Made by a program: the position numbers and the translations under genes. From Halanaerobium hydrogeniformans (GTDB lineage: Bacteria > Bacillota > Halanaerobiia > Halanaerobiales > Halanaerobiaceae): DNA of 64,000 nt. Below are positions 33,805-43,233 of the stretch, one piece after another; position 1 is the stretch's first letter, and each line of letters opens with the position of its first letter. The notes under the pieces are model-generated. The model saw nothing but the letters and a program-made list of their open reading frames with translations, was not told the DNA's origin and made no database searches. The stretch lies in assembly GCF_000166415.1 (NCBI RefSeq), contig NC_014654.1, positions 868,001 through 932,000 on the forward strand, in the 5' to 3' direction.

Positions 33805-35202
33805 ATGGCTGAAAAATATGACATTGCGATTGTAGGAAGTGGACCAGGAGGATATGTAGCAGCTATTAGGGCTGGACAGATGGGAGCTAAAACTGTTTTG
33901 ATAGAAAAAGAAGTTTTAGGAGGTACCTGTTTAAACTGGGGGTGTATACCCACTAAAGCCTTTGTTAGATCAGCAGAACTCTTTGCAGATATCAAAGAAG
34001 CAGAAAGTTTTGGGATAAAAGTAGAAGGAGCAGAAGTTGATTTCCCGGCTGTTGTAAAAAGAAAAGATAAAATAGTTAAAAGATTGGTTGCCGGAATAGA
34101 TCATCTGCTTAAGAAAAATGGGGTTGAGAGAATAGAAGGTAAGGCTTCATTTATCGATAAAAACTATCTGAAGGTAGTGGGTAAAAAGACTACTGCAATA
34201 GAGGCAGAAAATATCATCATAGCCACCGGTTCTGTTCCCTCAAAACTGCCGATAGCAGGAGCAGATTTAGCTGGGATCTTAAGCAGCAGAGATGTACTTG
34301 ATTTAAAAGAACTACCTGAATCGATGATCATCGTTGGTGGTGGAATAATCGGGATGGAATTTGCCTTTATCTTTCAAAACTTCGGGGTTGATGTAACAGT
34401 AGTAGAATATTTAGATCAGCTTGTAACAGGAGTGGATACAGAAATTGCTAAAGAATTAAACCGTTCTGCTAAAAGAAGGAAGATAAGTGTTAAAACAGGG
34501 GCAGAGGTTAAAGAGATTAAAGAAACAGCAGCAGGTTATGAGGTGATCTTTGAACAAAAAGGCAAAGCAAAGAGTATAGAGGGTGAGAAGGTTTTAATGG
34601 CAGTTGGCCGCAGACCCTATCATGAAGGTTTAAAAACAGCTAATGCCGGGGTAGAGATTTCAGAAAAAAGAGGAGCAATAGTTGTTAATAATAAACTGGA
34701 GACAAATGTAGAAGGTATTTATGCAGTTGGAGATGTAACTGACAAAGTACTGCTGGCTCATGTGGCTTCACATCAGGGAGTAATAGCGGTGGAAAATATA
34801 ATGGGTCATGATAAAGAGATAGATTACACTGCAGTACCAGGTGCAATTTTTACCTCACCAGAGATAGGAACAGTGGGCTTAACAGAAGAAGAAGCCAGAG
34901 AAAAAGGAATTGATTATAAAGTGGGAGCTTTCCCCTTTGCAGCAAGTGGTAAGGTACTGGCGATGGGAGAAAGAGAAGGTAAGGTAAAAATAATAGCAGA
35001 AAAAGAAACAGGAAAAATTATTGGTGGAGCAATAATAGGGATAGAAGCCAGTGATTTAATTGCAGAATTAACCCTGGCAGTTAACCTGGGTTTAAAAGCA
35101 GAAGATCTGATAGAAACGATCCATGCTCACCCGACAACAGCAGAGGTTATTCATGAGGCTGCTTTAGGCTTAAAAGATGGTCCAATCCATTTTATGAGCT
35201 AA
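33805..35202 (+). CDS. lpdA: Dihydrolipoyl dehydrogenase
   Basis: 465 residues, flavin disulfide oxidoreductase that reoxidises dihydrolipoyl groups with NAD+. FAD site GSGPGGYVAAIRAGQ at the N-terminus, redox pair in GGTCLNWGCIPTK (Cys42/Cys47), NAD site VGGGIIGMEFAFIF, and the C-terminal base HAHPTTAEVIHE. No N-terminal lipoyl domain. It probably serves the glycine cleavage system: the GcvPA/GcvPB genes lie 2.3 kb downstream, while no 2-oxoacid dehydrogenase E1/E2 genes are present. GAGTTG ribosome site; 22 bp after the DUF2156 gene. Confidence 0.9.
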   Translation: MAEKYDIAIVGSGPGGYVAAIRAGQMGAKTVLIEKEVLGGTCLNWGCIPTKAFVRSAELFADIKEAESFGIKVEGAEVDFPAVVKRKDKIVKRLVAGIDHLLKKNGVERIEGKASFIDKNYLKVVGKKTTAIEAENIIIATGSVPSKLPIAGADLAGILSSRDVLDLKELPESMIIVGGGIIGMEFAFIFQNFGVDVTVVEYLDQLVTGVDTEIAKELNRSAKRRKISVKTGAEVKEIKETAAGYEVIFEQKGKAKSIEGEKVLMAVGRRPYHEGLKTANAGVEISEKRGAIVVNNKLETNVEGIYAVGDVTDKVLLAHVASHQGVIAVENIMGHDKEIDYTAVPGAIFTSPEIGTVGLTEEEAREKGIDYKVGAFPFAASGKVLAMGEREGKVKIIAEKETGKIIGGAIIGIEASDLIAELTLAVNLGLKAEDLIETIHAHPTTAEVIHEAALGLKDGPIHFMS

Positions 35203-35288
35203 AATGAGAAGCGTTAATTTTATCACAACAAACCGTTATAATCCCTGATTTAACAGTATTGATAACTAATATAGCTATTAAGATTTAT

Positions 35289-35317
35289 TTGACATTAGCT
35301 CGAAAAAAATATATAAT
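35289..35317 (+). promoter_or_regulatory. Consensus promoter of the encapsulin operon
   Basis: Perfect TTGACA (35289-35294), 17 bp spacer and perfect TATAAT (35312-35317). The start site should be near 35324. Confidence 0.8.
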
Positions 35318-35322
35318 ATATA

Positions 35323-35337
35323 TGATAATTGTTATCA
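35323..35337 (+). promoter_or_regulatory. Fur-like operator at the encapsulin transcription start
   Basis: TGATAAT-T-GTTATCA, a 7-1-7 inverted repeat differing from the ideal Fur box by one base of one arm. It covers the predicted start point, so a bound repressor would block the promoter directly. Confidence 0.6.
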
Positions 35338-35401
35338 TTAAAAAAGATTTTTAATGTAGTTAAAAACAAAGTGAATAAAAAATGAAAGGGTGGTCAATTT
35401 T

Positions 35402-35773
35402 ATGAGTTATCATGAACCAGAAGACAAATTAACCCCAGAAGCTATTGATTATCACCGGATAATCAAAAGTGTAATTGAGGAACTAGAAGCTGTTGATTGG
35501 TACAATCAGAGAGCTGTAGCAACTGATGATCCTGATGTAGAGGCAATTGTGGCCCATAACCGGGACGAAGAAATTGAACATGCATGTATGGGATTAGAAT
35601 GGCTGCGCCGTAACAGTGAGGTCTGGGATGAGATGCTTAGAACTTTCCTTTTCACAGATGCGAAGATAACAGAAATAGAAGAAGATGAAATGGCTGAAGG
35701 TGAAGAAGGAGCGAATCCTGCTTCTAATTCAAATGGATCACTCGGCCTTGGTAATATGAGAGGAGGAGAATAA
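35402..35773 (+). CDS. Encapsulated ferritin (EncFtn cargo)
   Basis: Cargo ferritin-like protein of 123 residues, ATG 35402 preferred over GTG 35390. It forms an open ferroxidase that works inside an encapsulin shell. Iron ligands match the EncFtn pattern: Glu27 six residues before Trp33-Tyr34, and Glu57 with His60 in EEIEH. The C-terminus has an Asn/Ser linker and the shell-docking peptide GSLGLGNMRGGE. Its stop overlaps the encapsulin start by one base. Confidence 0.93.
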   Translation: MSYHEPEDKLTPEAIDYHRIIKSVIEELEAVDWYNQRAVATDDPDVEAIVAHNRDEEIEHACMGLEWLRRNSEVWDEMLRTFLFTDAKITEIEEDEMAEGEEGANPASNSNGSLGLGNMRGGE

Positions 35774-36573
35774 TGGATATTTTAAAACGTTCAAAAGCAC
35801 CATTTGCTGATGAAGCCTGGTATTTTCTGGATGAAGAAGCAACCGATGTTTTAAACCAGAAGTTAAAAGCAAGATCAGAGGTGGATTTTATAGGACCTAA
35901 GGGTCTAGAATTATCTTCAATTAATACTGGTCGTTTTACAGATGCTGGAATTCAAGATGTTGAAGGTGTAAGTTATGCAACTAGAGATGTTCTGCCTTTG
36001 GTGGAATTGAAGATTCCTTTTACAATGGAATTAAGTGAGATAGAAGCTCTAGCTAGAGGTGCAGAAGATGTTGATACTGATGCTCTAATGGAAGCAGCTT
36101 CTAAAATTGCTCAGGCAGAAAACAAAGCGATTTTCTATGGTCTAGAAGAAGTTAATATTAAAGGTATTATCGAATCTTCAGATTATGAAGAGGTTAGTGT
36201 ATCAGGTGGAGAAAAAGAACTGATTTCCGGACTCTTAAAAGCATTATCTCTCTTTGAAGAAAATAGTGTTGGTGGACATAAGCGTCTACTTTTAGGGCCT
36301 GAACTTTATTCTCTACTTTATGAATTAGATGATAAAGGCTATCCTCTGAAGCGTAAGGTACAGGAAATGGCATCAGCTGGAGTAGTTTATGTGCCAGATC
36401 TAGCCAATAGAGGACTTTTGATCTCTGAACGTGGTGGAGATTTCGAATTAACAGTTGGTCAGGATATTTCTCTTGGTTTTGAAGAAAGAAAAGGTGACAA
36501 AGTAGAGTTATTCTTCCTTGAAACATTTACATTTAGGGTAAATGGACCTGAGGCTGCAGTTGTACTTAAGTAA
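35773..36573 (+). CDS. Encapsulin shell protein (family 1)
   Basis: 266 residues of the HK97-like encapsulin nanocompartment protein, with the N-terminal KRSKAPFADEAW region that binds the cargo peptide, GPKGLELSSINTGR, and the C-terminal SERGGDFELTVGQDISLGFEER typical of the shell protein (parts given separately in the family). Together with EncFtn it forms an iron store where the ferroxidase mineralises iron inside the shell. Ordinary two-gene operon; a terminator lies 26 bp downstream. Confidence 0.95.
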   Translation: MDILKRSKAPFADEAWYFLDEEATDVLNQKLKARSEVDFIGPKGLELSSINTGRFTDAGIQDVEGVSYATRDVLPLVELKIPFTMELSEIEALARGAEDVDTDALMEAASKIAQAENKAIFYGLEEVNIKGIIESSDYEEVSVSGGEKELISGLLKALSLFEENSVGGHKRLLLGPELYSLLYELDDKGYPLKRKVQEMASAGVVYVPDLANRGLLISERGGDFELTVGQDISLGFEERKGDKVELFFLETFTFRVNGPEAAVVLK

Positions 36574-36598
36574 ACTACCCTGTAATATAAATTAATAT

Positions 36599-36632
36599 AA
36601 TACCGTCTGCTATGGTGGAGGCGGTATTTTCT
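36599..36632 (+). terminator. Rho-independent terminator of the encapsulin operon
   Basis: AATACCGTCT (36599-36608) pairs with AGGCGGTATT (36619-36628), one internal mismatch or G-T pair, then T-rich sequence. Confidence 0.75.
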
Positions 36633-36701
36633 TTGCTCTTTAAAAAATCAGAAAATTCAAAATAAAACAAATTATGGAATCATTTGAATTGGGGGATGAT
36701 A

Positions 36702-37424
36702 ATGGGTTATCAATATATTTATGGTCCAGTAAATTCAAGAAGGTTAGGGCTCTCATTGGGGGTGGATTTATTAGGAGCTAAAGTTTGTTCTTTTAACTGT
36801 GTATATTGTGAACGGGGTAGGACCGATCAACTCACAGTAGAAAGAAAAGAATATGTTGCATATAAAGAAGTTACAAATGAGCTCAAAGATTTTTTAGCAG
36901 CAGGACCTAAATTAAATTACATAAGTTTTTCCGGCTGTGGAGAACCATTATTACATAAATATTTTGGCAGGATATCTGCTTATTTAAAGGAAAATTTCCC
37001 CCGGTATAAACAGGCTCTGCTGACAAACAGTTCTCTAATAACTGCAGAAATAATGCCTGAGCTTAAAAATTTAGATTTAATTGTACCTTCTTTAGATGCT
37101 GTTTCTGAAAATACTTTTAAAAAAATTAATCGTCCCCATAAAACAGTTGAAATTGATAAGATCATTACTAATATTGCTAAAGCTAAAAAAGAACTTAAGG
37201 CAAAAATGTGGTTAGAAATATTTTTGCTGCCCGGGATTAATGATCATCAGGAAGAATTGGAGCTCTTTAAAAAGGCTGTTCAAACGATCAAGGCTGATAA
37301 AATTCAACTAAACAGTCTGGACCGACCTGGTGCTGAAAACTGGCTAGAAAAAATGAGCAAAGATAGATTAAGAGAAATTGCTGATTTTTTAGGAGATAAT
37401 GTAGAAATTGTGGCAGGCTATTAA
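36702..37424 (+). CDS. Radical SAM protein (COG0731-like)
   Basis: 240 residues from ATG 36702 (GGGGGAT box); TTG 36684 would add six. The radical SAM cluster motif is Cys29-x3-Cys33-x2-Cys36 (CSFNCVYC), followed by FSGCGEPLLH, the SAM-binding glycine-rich strand. The short length and the YGPVNSRRLGLSLGVD start match the COG0731-type family, related to TYW1-like wybutosine enzymes but without a known bacterial substrate. Precedes gcvPA by 87 bp (from the preferred start). Confidence 0.8.
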   Translation: MGYQYIYGPVNSRRLGLSLGVDLLGAKVCSFNCVYCERGRTDQLTVERKEYVAYKEVTNELKDFLAAGPKLNYISFSGCGEPLLHKYFGRISAYLKENFPRYKQALLTNSSLITAEIMPELKNLDLIVPSLDAVSENTFKKINRPHKTVEIDKIITNIAKAKKELKAKMWLEIFLLPGINDHQEELELFKKAVQTIKADKIQLNSLDRPGAENWLEKMSKDRLREIADFLGDNVEIVAGY

Positions 37425-37511
37425 ATCTTAAGGGAGGTGAATTTAACGAGCACTGGAGCTCAAACTTTGATAATTGTAAAAGACGATAATATTAAAGGGG
37501 AGGAAAAGAAA

Positions 37512-38903
37512 TTGGCTAAAAGAGCGTTTCCATATATACCAAATTCAGTTGAGGAAATTAAAGCAGAGCTTTTAGAAGACATAGGCCTTTCAGATGTAGA
37601 AGACATTTTTAAAGAGATTCCTGATCATCTAAGATTTGATGGCAAACTAAATATTCCTGAGCCCAAATTATCAGAATATGAGCTAAAAAAACATGTTGAA
37701 AGAATATTGAGTAAAAACGAAAGTGCTCAAAATAATTTAAATTTCAAAGGAGGAGGAGTCTGGCAGCATTATGTTCCTTCGGTCTGTAGAACTATTGCCG
37801 GAAGGGATGAGTTTTTAACCGCTTATGTAGGTGATGCTTATGCAGATCACGGCAAATTTCAGGCCTTATTTGAAACTGCAAGTATGATCGGAGAATTAGT
37901 TGAGCTGGATGCGGTTAATACTCCAACTTATGATTGGTCTAATGCTATCGTGAGAAGTATTAGAATGGCTTCTCGGATTAATGGTCGGAAAGAGGTCTTA
38001 ATTCCAGCTTCAATGAGTCCCAGCCGTAAAAAAGTTGTTTTAAACTACTGTAAACCTGATATCAAGGTTACAGAAGTTGATTTTGATCAAGATACAGCTT
38101 TAATCAATCTTGATGATTTGCAAGCTAAACTATCTGATCAAGTAAGTTCGGTTTATATAGAAAATCCTAATTATCTGGGTTATTTAGAAATTTCTGCTCA
38201 AAAGATCGGCGAACTTACTCATCAGCATGGAGCCGAGTTTATTGTCGGAGTTGATCCCAGCTCACTAGGTGTATTAGAAGCACCTGCAAATTATGGAGCA
38301 GATATGGTCTGTGGAGAACTACAACCCTTTGGTTTAAATATGAAGTGGGGAGGAGCCCTGTCAGGTTTTATAGCCTCACCAGATGAAGAAAAATATGTTG
38401 GAGAATATCCATCTCTGCTCTTTGGAATAACACCTACTGTTGAAGAAGGAGAATATGGTTTTGGTCATGTTGCCTTTGAAAGAACATCTTATGCACAACG
38501 CGAAAAAGGTAAAGATTTTATTGGTACAAGTACAGCCCTTTACGGGATAGTTGCAGGGGTTTACCTGGCTCTAGTTGGACCAAAAGGTTTAATAGAACTT
38601 GGGGAAGGAATTATGCAGCGCTGTGAATATGCTAAAAAGAAATTTGCTGAAATAGAAGGTGTTTCAGTCCCGATTAAAACTCCTTCATTTAAAGAGTTTG
38701 TAGTTGATTTTTCAGGATGTAATAAAAGTGTAAAAGAGATCAATCAGCTCCTAGAAGAAGAGAATATATTTGGGGGAATTGATCTAGGAGAAAAAATGGA
38801 AGAGTATGAAAATTGTGCCCTCTTTTGCTTTACAGAAGTTCATGACAGATATGATATTAATAAACTGATCAATAGTATAGAAATGATTATCGAAAAATAT
38901 TAA
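37512..38903 (+). CDS. gcvPA: Glycine dehydrogenase (decarboxylating) subunit 1
   Basis: The alpha subunit of the two-part P-protein of glycine cleavage, which decarboxylates glycine with PLP and passes the methylamine to lipoyl GcvH. The long frame begins at GTG 37437, but TTG 37512 lies 8 nt after GGGGAGG and gives LAKRAFPYIPN, the usual N-terminus of the family, so 37512 is preferred (463 aa). Motifs include GAYSHGxxP-type YDWSNAIVRSIRMASR and GELQPFGLNMKWGGAL. The next gene is the beta subunit. gcvT and gcvH are not nearby. Confidence 0.92.
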   Translation: MAKRAFPYIPNSVEEIKAELLEDIGLSDVEDIFKEIPDHLRFDGKLNIPEPKLSEYELKKHVERILSKNESAQNNLNFKGGGVWQHYVPSVCRTIAGRDEFLTAYVGDAYADHGKFQALFETASMIGELVELDAVNTPTYDWSNAIVRSIRMASRINGRKEVLIPASMSPSRKKVVLNYCKPDIKVTEVDFDQDTALINLDDLQAKLSDQVSSVYIENPNYLGYLEISAQKIGELTHQHGAEFIVGVDPSSLGVLEAPANYGADMVCGELQPFGLNMKWGGALSGFIASPDEEKYVGEYPSLLFGITPTVEEGEYGFGHVAFERTSYAQREKGKDFIGTSTALYGIVAGVYLALVGPKGLIELGEGIMQRCEYAKKKFAEIEGVSVPIKTPSFKEFVVDFSGCNKSVKEINQLLEEENIFGGIDLGEKMEEYENCALFCFTEVHDRYDINKLINSIEMIIEKY

Positions 38904-38924
38904 GTTAATGAAGGAGGAAGAAAA

Positions 38925-40499
38925 GTGGGAAAAACAATTTTTAGAGAAAATTTTCATCAGGCAGATTGGGATGAACCGATCATTTATGAGATGTCTACTC
39001 CTGGTGTCAGGGGAATACTTGTTCCTGAGCCAGATCAGAAAATAAAGGATAGTGCAGGAGATGTAATGGCAAAAATTCCAGACAGTTTGAGAAGAAAAAA
39101 AGAGCCTAATTTACCAGAGGTTTCACAAAAACATGTTTTAATGCACTGGACCCATTTAGCCCAGGAAACGATGGGCTCTAACCTGACTAATGATATTAGT
39201 GAAGGTACCTGTACTATGAAATATAATCCACGTATTAACGAAGAACTGGTAGAAAATACTGATTTTTCACTGCTGCATCCAGAACAGAGTGAAGAAACTG
39301 TTCAGGGTATTTTAGAAATATATTCTGAGTTCGAAAACATAGTCAAAGAGGTTTCAGGTCTTGATAAAGCAACCTTACAGCCCGGTGGTGGAAACCATGC
39401 TGTTTACACAGCTGCCTCTATTGTTAGAAAATACTGGGAAGAAAAAGGTGAGCTTGACCAGAGAGATGAGATTATTACAACTATTTTCTCACATCCCTGT
39501 GATGCAGCTACACCAAAAACAGCCGGTTTTAAGGTGATAACCCTACAGCCTGATGAACAGGGCTTACCTGATATCGAGGCTTTAAAAGAAGCTGTTTCGG
39601 AAAGAACAGCTGCAATATTTATGACCAACCCTGAAGATATTGGTTTATATAATCCTAAGGTAGATAAATTTGTAGAAATAGTTCATGAAGCTGGAGGCTT
39701 GTGTTTTTATGATCAGGCAAATGCCAATGCATTTTTAGGTGTTGCCAGAGCTAGAGAGGCTGGCTTTGATATGTGTCACTTTAATGTGCATAAAACCTTT
39801 GGTACTCCTCATGGTGGTTCTGGACCTGGTAATGGAGCCTTTTGCTGTAAAGAAAAACTGGCCAAATATTTACCGGTACCAACCGTTGAGCATGATGGTG
39901 ATAAATATTATCTTGATTATGACCGCCCTCACAGTATCGGTAAGGTTAGAGATTTTTATGGTACTGCAGGGGTAATTGTCAGGGCATATGCCTGGGTAAT
40001 GGCAATGGGCGAAGAAGGTCTAAGAGAAACTGCCGATATATCAGTTATTAACAACAATTATCTTTATAGGAACCTGGTTGAAGAGGTTAAAGGACTATCC
40101 TATTGTTATCGTGATAATGGATTGATCCGTCAGGAACAGGTAAGATATACCTGGGAAGAACTGACAGATGATACAGGGGTTGATACCCTTGCCATCGAAA
40201 GAAGAATAGCAGACTTTGGTATTCAGCATTACTGGACAAGTCATGAACCATGGTTGATTCCAGAGCCAATGACACTTGAACCATGTGAAAGCTATTCTAA
40301 AGATGATCTTGATGAATATATTAAGGTGCTAAAAAGAATTGCAGAAGAAGCATATCAGGATCCTGAACTGGTTAAAAATGCACCTCATAAAGCAGCATCC
40401 AGGAAAAGAAAAGACGATAATATGCTTGATGATCCAGAAAGATGGGCTTTAACCTGGAGAGCATATCAGAAGAAAAAAGATAAAATTCATGCTGATTAA
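38925..40499 (+). CDS. gcvPB: Glycine dehydrogenase (decarboxylating) subunit 2
   Basis: 524 residues with a GTG start 8 nt after AAGGAGG. It is the PLP-binding half of the two-part P-protein: FNVHKTFGTPHGGSGPG holds the PLP lysine, and GGGNHAVYTAASIVR and DFYGTAGVIVRAYAW are also characteristic. With GcvPA it catalyses the first step of glycine cleavage (or the last step of reverse glycine synthesis). It lies 21 bp downstream of gcvPA, followed after 28 bp by an ATP-NAD kinase-like gene. Confidence 0.94.
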   Translation: MGKTIFRENFHQADWDEPIIYEMSTPGVRGILVPEPDQKIKDSAGDVMAKIPDSLRRKKEPNLPEVSQKHVLMHWTHLAQETMGSNLTNDISEGTCTMKYNPRINEELVENTDFSLLHPEQSEETVQGILEIYSEFENIVKEVSGLDKATLQPGGGNHAVYTAASIVRKYWEEKGELDQRDEIITTIFSHPCDAATPKTAGFKVITLQPDEQGLPDIEALKEAVSERTAAIFMTNPEDIGLYNPKVDKFVEIVHEAGGLCFYDQANANAFLGVARAREAGFDMCHFNVHKTFGTPHGGSGPGNGAFCCKEKLAKYLPVPTVEHDGDKYYLDYDRPHSIGKVRDFYGTAGVIVRAYAWVMAMGEEGLRETADISVINNNYLYRNLVEEVKGLSYCYRDNGLIRQEQVRYTWEELTDDTGVDTLAIERRIADFGIQHYWTSHEPWLIPEPMTLEPCESYSKDDLDEYIKVLKRIAEEAYQDPELVKNAPHKAASRKRKDDNMLDDPERWALTWRAYQKKKDKIHAD

Positions 40500-40527
40500 T
40501 TATAATAAAGAATGGATGGTGTAATTT

Positions 40528-41652
40528 ATGAAAAAAGTGGGGTTTATAGTAAATCCTATTGCCGGAATGGGCGGAAAAGTCGCCCTTAAAGGAACAGATG
40601 GAAAAAACATTGTAAAAAAAGCTAAAGAACTTGGAGCAGAACAGGAATCACCCCAAAAAGCAGAAATGGCTCTAAAAAGCCTAAAAGAAGAATTAAAAAA
40701 AGAAGCTGAAGTCGAGCTGATAACCTTCCCCCATTTAATGGGGGAGGAACTGCTCAAAAATTCCGGTCTCAGCTATCAGGTGATAGGTTCTATAGAGAAA
40801 GATAATACTACTGCAGAAGACACCAAAAGGGCGGCCAGATTAATGAAAGAAAAGTACCAGGTGGATTTACTGCTTTTTGCAGGTGGAGATGGTACGGCCA
40901 GGGATGTTTATGATGCTTTAAATCTTGATCTACCAGCCCTTGGTATTCCTGCAGGAGTAAAAATTCATTCTGCAGTATATGCAACCACTCCTAAGAATGC
41001 CGGGATTATTGCGGCTCGATTTATTGAAGGGGAGATTTCTGCTACCGAAGAAGCAGAAGTTATGGATATAGATGAAAAAGAATTTAGAAAAGGCAGGGTA
41101 ACTGCTAAACTCTACGGATATTTAAAAGTTCCAGTAGAAAGAAGATTAAGGCAGAATTTAAAATCAGGTAGTGCAGATAGTGAAGAAAGGGCAGCAGAAG
41201 CCATCGCTGCAGGAATAATAGAAACTATGAAAAAAGACTGCCTTTATTTAGTTGGTCCTGGTACCACAACCAGACCGATCATGCAGAAATTAGGTCTAGA
41301 ATACTCACTATTAGGAGTTGATGCGGTTGCAAATAAAGAACTGCTAGCTCTGGATCTTAGAGAAGCTGATATTCTAGATTTATTAGAACAATATCCTGAG
41401 GCTAAAATAATAGTAACTGCAATTGGTGGTCAGGGATATATCTTCGGCAGAGGTAATCAGCAGTTTAGCGAAAAGGTACTGAAAAAAGTTGGCAAAAAAA
41501 ATATTATTGTTGCTGCAACCAGAAATAAGCTGAGCGCTTTAAATGGTCCTCTCTTGATAGATACTCCTGAGCCAGCCTTAAATAAAAAATTAGCTGGTTA
41601 TTATAAAGTTGTGATCGGTCATCAGGACTTTATGATGCAAAAAGCTGAATAA
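40528..41652 (+). CDS. ATP-NAD kinase family protein (COG3199)
   Basis: 374 residues with the NAD-kinase/diacylglycerol-kinase fold: FIVNPIAGMGGKVALKG at the N-terminus and the nucleotide motif FAGGDGTARDVYD. The C-terminal half continues with an IGGQGYIFGRGNQQ block conserved in this family. These proteins resemble NAD kinase but the substrate is not established for the group. It is probably in the gcvPAB transcript (28 bp gap), which hints at a role in supplying NADP or a related cofactor, but this is inference. A terminator follows. Confidence 0.82.
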   Translation: MKKVGFIVNPIAGMGGKVALKGTDGKNIVKKAKELGAEQESPQKAEMALKSLKEELKKEAEVELITFPHLMGEELLKNSGLSYQVIGSIEKDNTTAEDTKRAARLMKEKYQVDLLLFAGGDGTARDVYDALNLDLPALGIPAGVKIHSAVYATTPKNAGIIAARFIEGEISATEEAEVMDIDEKEFRKGRVTAKLYGYLKVPVERRLRQNLKSGSADSEERAAEAIAAGIIETMKKDCLYLVGPGTTTRPIMQKLGLEYSLLGVDAVANKELLALDLREADILDLLEQYPEAKIIVTAIGGQGYIFGRGNQQFSEKVLKKVGKKNIIVAATRNKLSALNGPLLIDTPEPALNKKLAGYYKVVIGHQDFMMQKAE

Positions 41653-41660
41653 GTGACTTC

Positions 41661-41690
41661 AACCCCTTTTTTAAAAGGGGTTTCTTTTTT
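41661..41690 (+). terminator. Rho-independent terminator after the COG3199 gene
   Basis: AACCCCTTTT (41661-41670) pairs with AAAAGGGGTT (41673-41682) followed by a T run. Confidence 0.82.
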
Positions 41691-41714
41691 AAAATGCTAA
41701 TTAAAAACACATGT

Positions 41715-41743
41715 TTGTGCAACAAGCTTGAATATGATAAAAT
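41715..41743 (+). promoter_or_regulatory. Predicted promoter of the radical SAM DNA-module genes
   Basis: TTGTGC (41715-41720), 17 bp spacer, TAAAAT (41738-41743). The leader would be about 115 nt; no fold or operator was recognised in it. Confidence 0.4.
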
Positions 41744-41863
41744 AAATAAAAGAGTAGAGATAGTTCTGCATATTTAAGCCGTCTGAAATGTAATTTAACC
41801 AGGCAATAAGCTTTTCTTTATTCTTAATACATTTTTAAAATTATGGAGAAAGAAGGATTTAAC

Positions 41864-43111
41864 ATGGAACTAGAAGAAAAACTTGAAATTTTAAGTGATG
41901 CAGCTAAATATGATGTTTCCTGTTCTTCCAGTGGCAGCAGTAATCGGGGTGGGAAAAATAGTCTTGGTAATACTAAAGCCTCAGGTATCTGTCACAGCTG
42001 GTCTGATGATGGACGCTGTATTTCCCTCTTAAAAATATTATTCAGCAACTACTGTATTTATGACTGCCAGTACTGTGCTAACAGGTCCAGTGTTGATAGA
42101 AAAAGGGCCACCTTTACTCCAGAGGAAGTAGCTAAATTAACCATTGATTTTTATAAGCGCAATTATATTGAAGGCCTTTTTTTAAGTTCAGCTGTCACAA
42201 AAAGTCCGGACTGGACCATGGAACAGCTGCTGGAAACTGCCAGACTGCTGAGGAATAAATATAATTACCAGGGTTATCTCCATTTAAAGGCTATTCCAGG
42301 AGCAGATTTTAAACTTATTTATCAGGCAGGTCTGCTGACAGATAGGATGAGCGTTAATATTGAACTACCCAGTGAAAAAAGTTTAAAAAAATTAGCACCT
42401 CAGAAAGAAAAAGCTGCAATTTTAAAACCGATGCAGAATATCGGCACTGAAATAGAAAATAATTTAGTCGAGCGCAAAAAATATAAAAAGCAAAAAGAGA
42501 AATTTGTTCCTGCAGGTCATTCAACCCAGCTAATAGTGGGAGCAAGCCCGGAATCAGATAGAACCATCATTAATTTAGCTGAAGGTTTATATAATAAATT
42601 CAACTTAAAAAGAGTATATTATTCTGCCTATCTACCTGTTTCTAATTCTTCTTTATTACCTGCTTTAAACAGCAGTCCACCTCTTAAAAGAGAACACAGG
42701 CTTTATCAGGCAGACTGGCTCTTGAGATTTTATGGATTTAAAGCTGATGAACTGCTTAATCTTGCTAGAGAAAATCTTGATTTAAAGCTTGATCCTAAAG
42801 CTGATTGGGCACTTAATAATTTAGATAAATTCCCGGTAGAGGTAAACACCGCAGATTATCAGATGCTTTTGAGGGTGCCGGGGATTGGGCCACGTTCGGC
42901 GGCTAAGATAGTCAAAGCCAGAAAAGAGAAAAAATTAAATCACTACAATCTTAAAAAAATGAGAATAGTACTAAAAAGAGCTAATTTTTTTATTACCTGT
43001 GATGGCAAATATGCAGCTGCTGTTCCCTTTGATTCAGAAATTATTTATCAGCGTTTAGTTGAAAAAGAAGCCAAACAGCTTTCTTTATTTTCAAATCAGG
43101 GTAATAAATAG
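41864..43111 (+). CDS. Putative DNA modification/repair radical SAM protein
   Basis: 415 residues from ATG 41864 (AAGGA box); ATG 41843 is an alternative. The N-terminal KYDVSCSSSGS motif and radical SAM cluster CIYDCQYC match a family found linked to uracil-DNA glycosylase genes (TIGR03916 type). The C-terminus contains a helix-hairpin-helix segment, LRVPGIGPRSAAKIVKAR, which is a DNA-binding element. The next gene encodes the usual partner. No glycosylase gene is seen beside it. Exact chemistry is not known; a DNA lesion or modified base is suggested by partner and domain content. Confidence 0.85.
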   Translation: MELEEKLEILSDAAKYDVSCSSSGSSNRGGKNSLGNTKASGICHSWSDDGRCISLLKILFSNYCIYDCQYCANRSSVDRKRATFTPEEVAKLTIDFYKRNYIEGLFLSSAVTKSPDWTMEQLLETARLLRNKYNYQGYLHLKAIPGADFKLIYQAGLLTDRMSVNIELPSEKSLKKLAPQKEKAAILKPMQNIGTEIENNLVERKKYKKQKEKFVPAGHSTQLIVGASPESDRTIINLAEGLYNKFNLKRVYYSAYLPVSNSSLLPALNSSPPLKREHRLYQADWLLRFYGFKADELLNLARENLDLKLDPKADWALNNLDKFPVEVNTADYQMLLRVPGIGPRSAAKIVKARKEKKLNHYNLKKMRIVLKRANFFITCDGKYAAAVPFDSEIIYQRLVEKEAKQLSLFSNQGNK

Positions 43112-43233
43112 AGTTAAGTTTCAGCTTTGTTAAATTATTTACCTACTTTATATAAAAAATATTATATAATAAGCTATGGTTGAAAATTAATTTCAAATAA
43201 ATAACTTAAAAGCAGAAAATGGAGAAATATACT

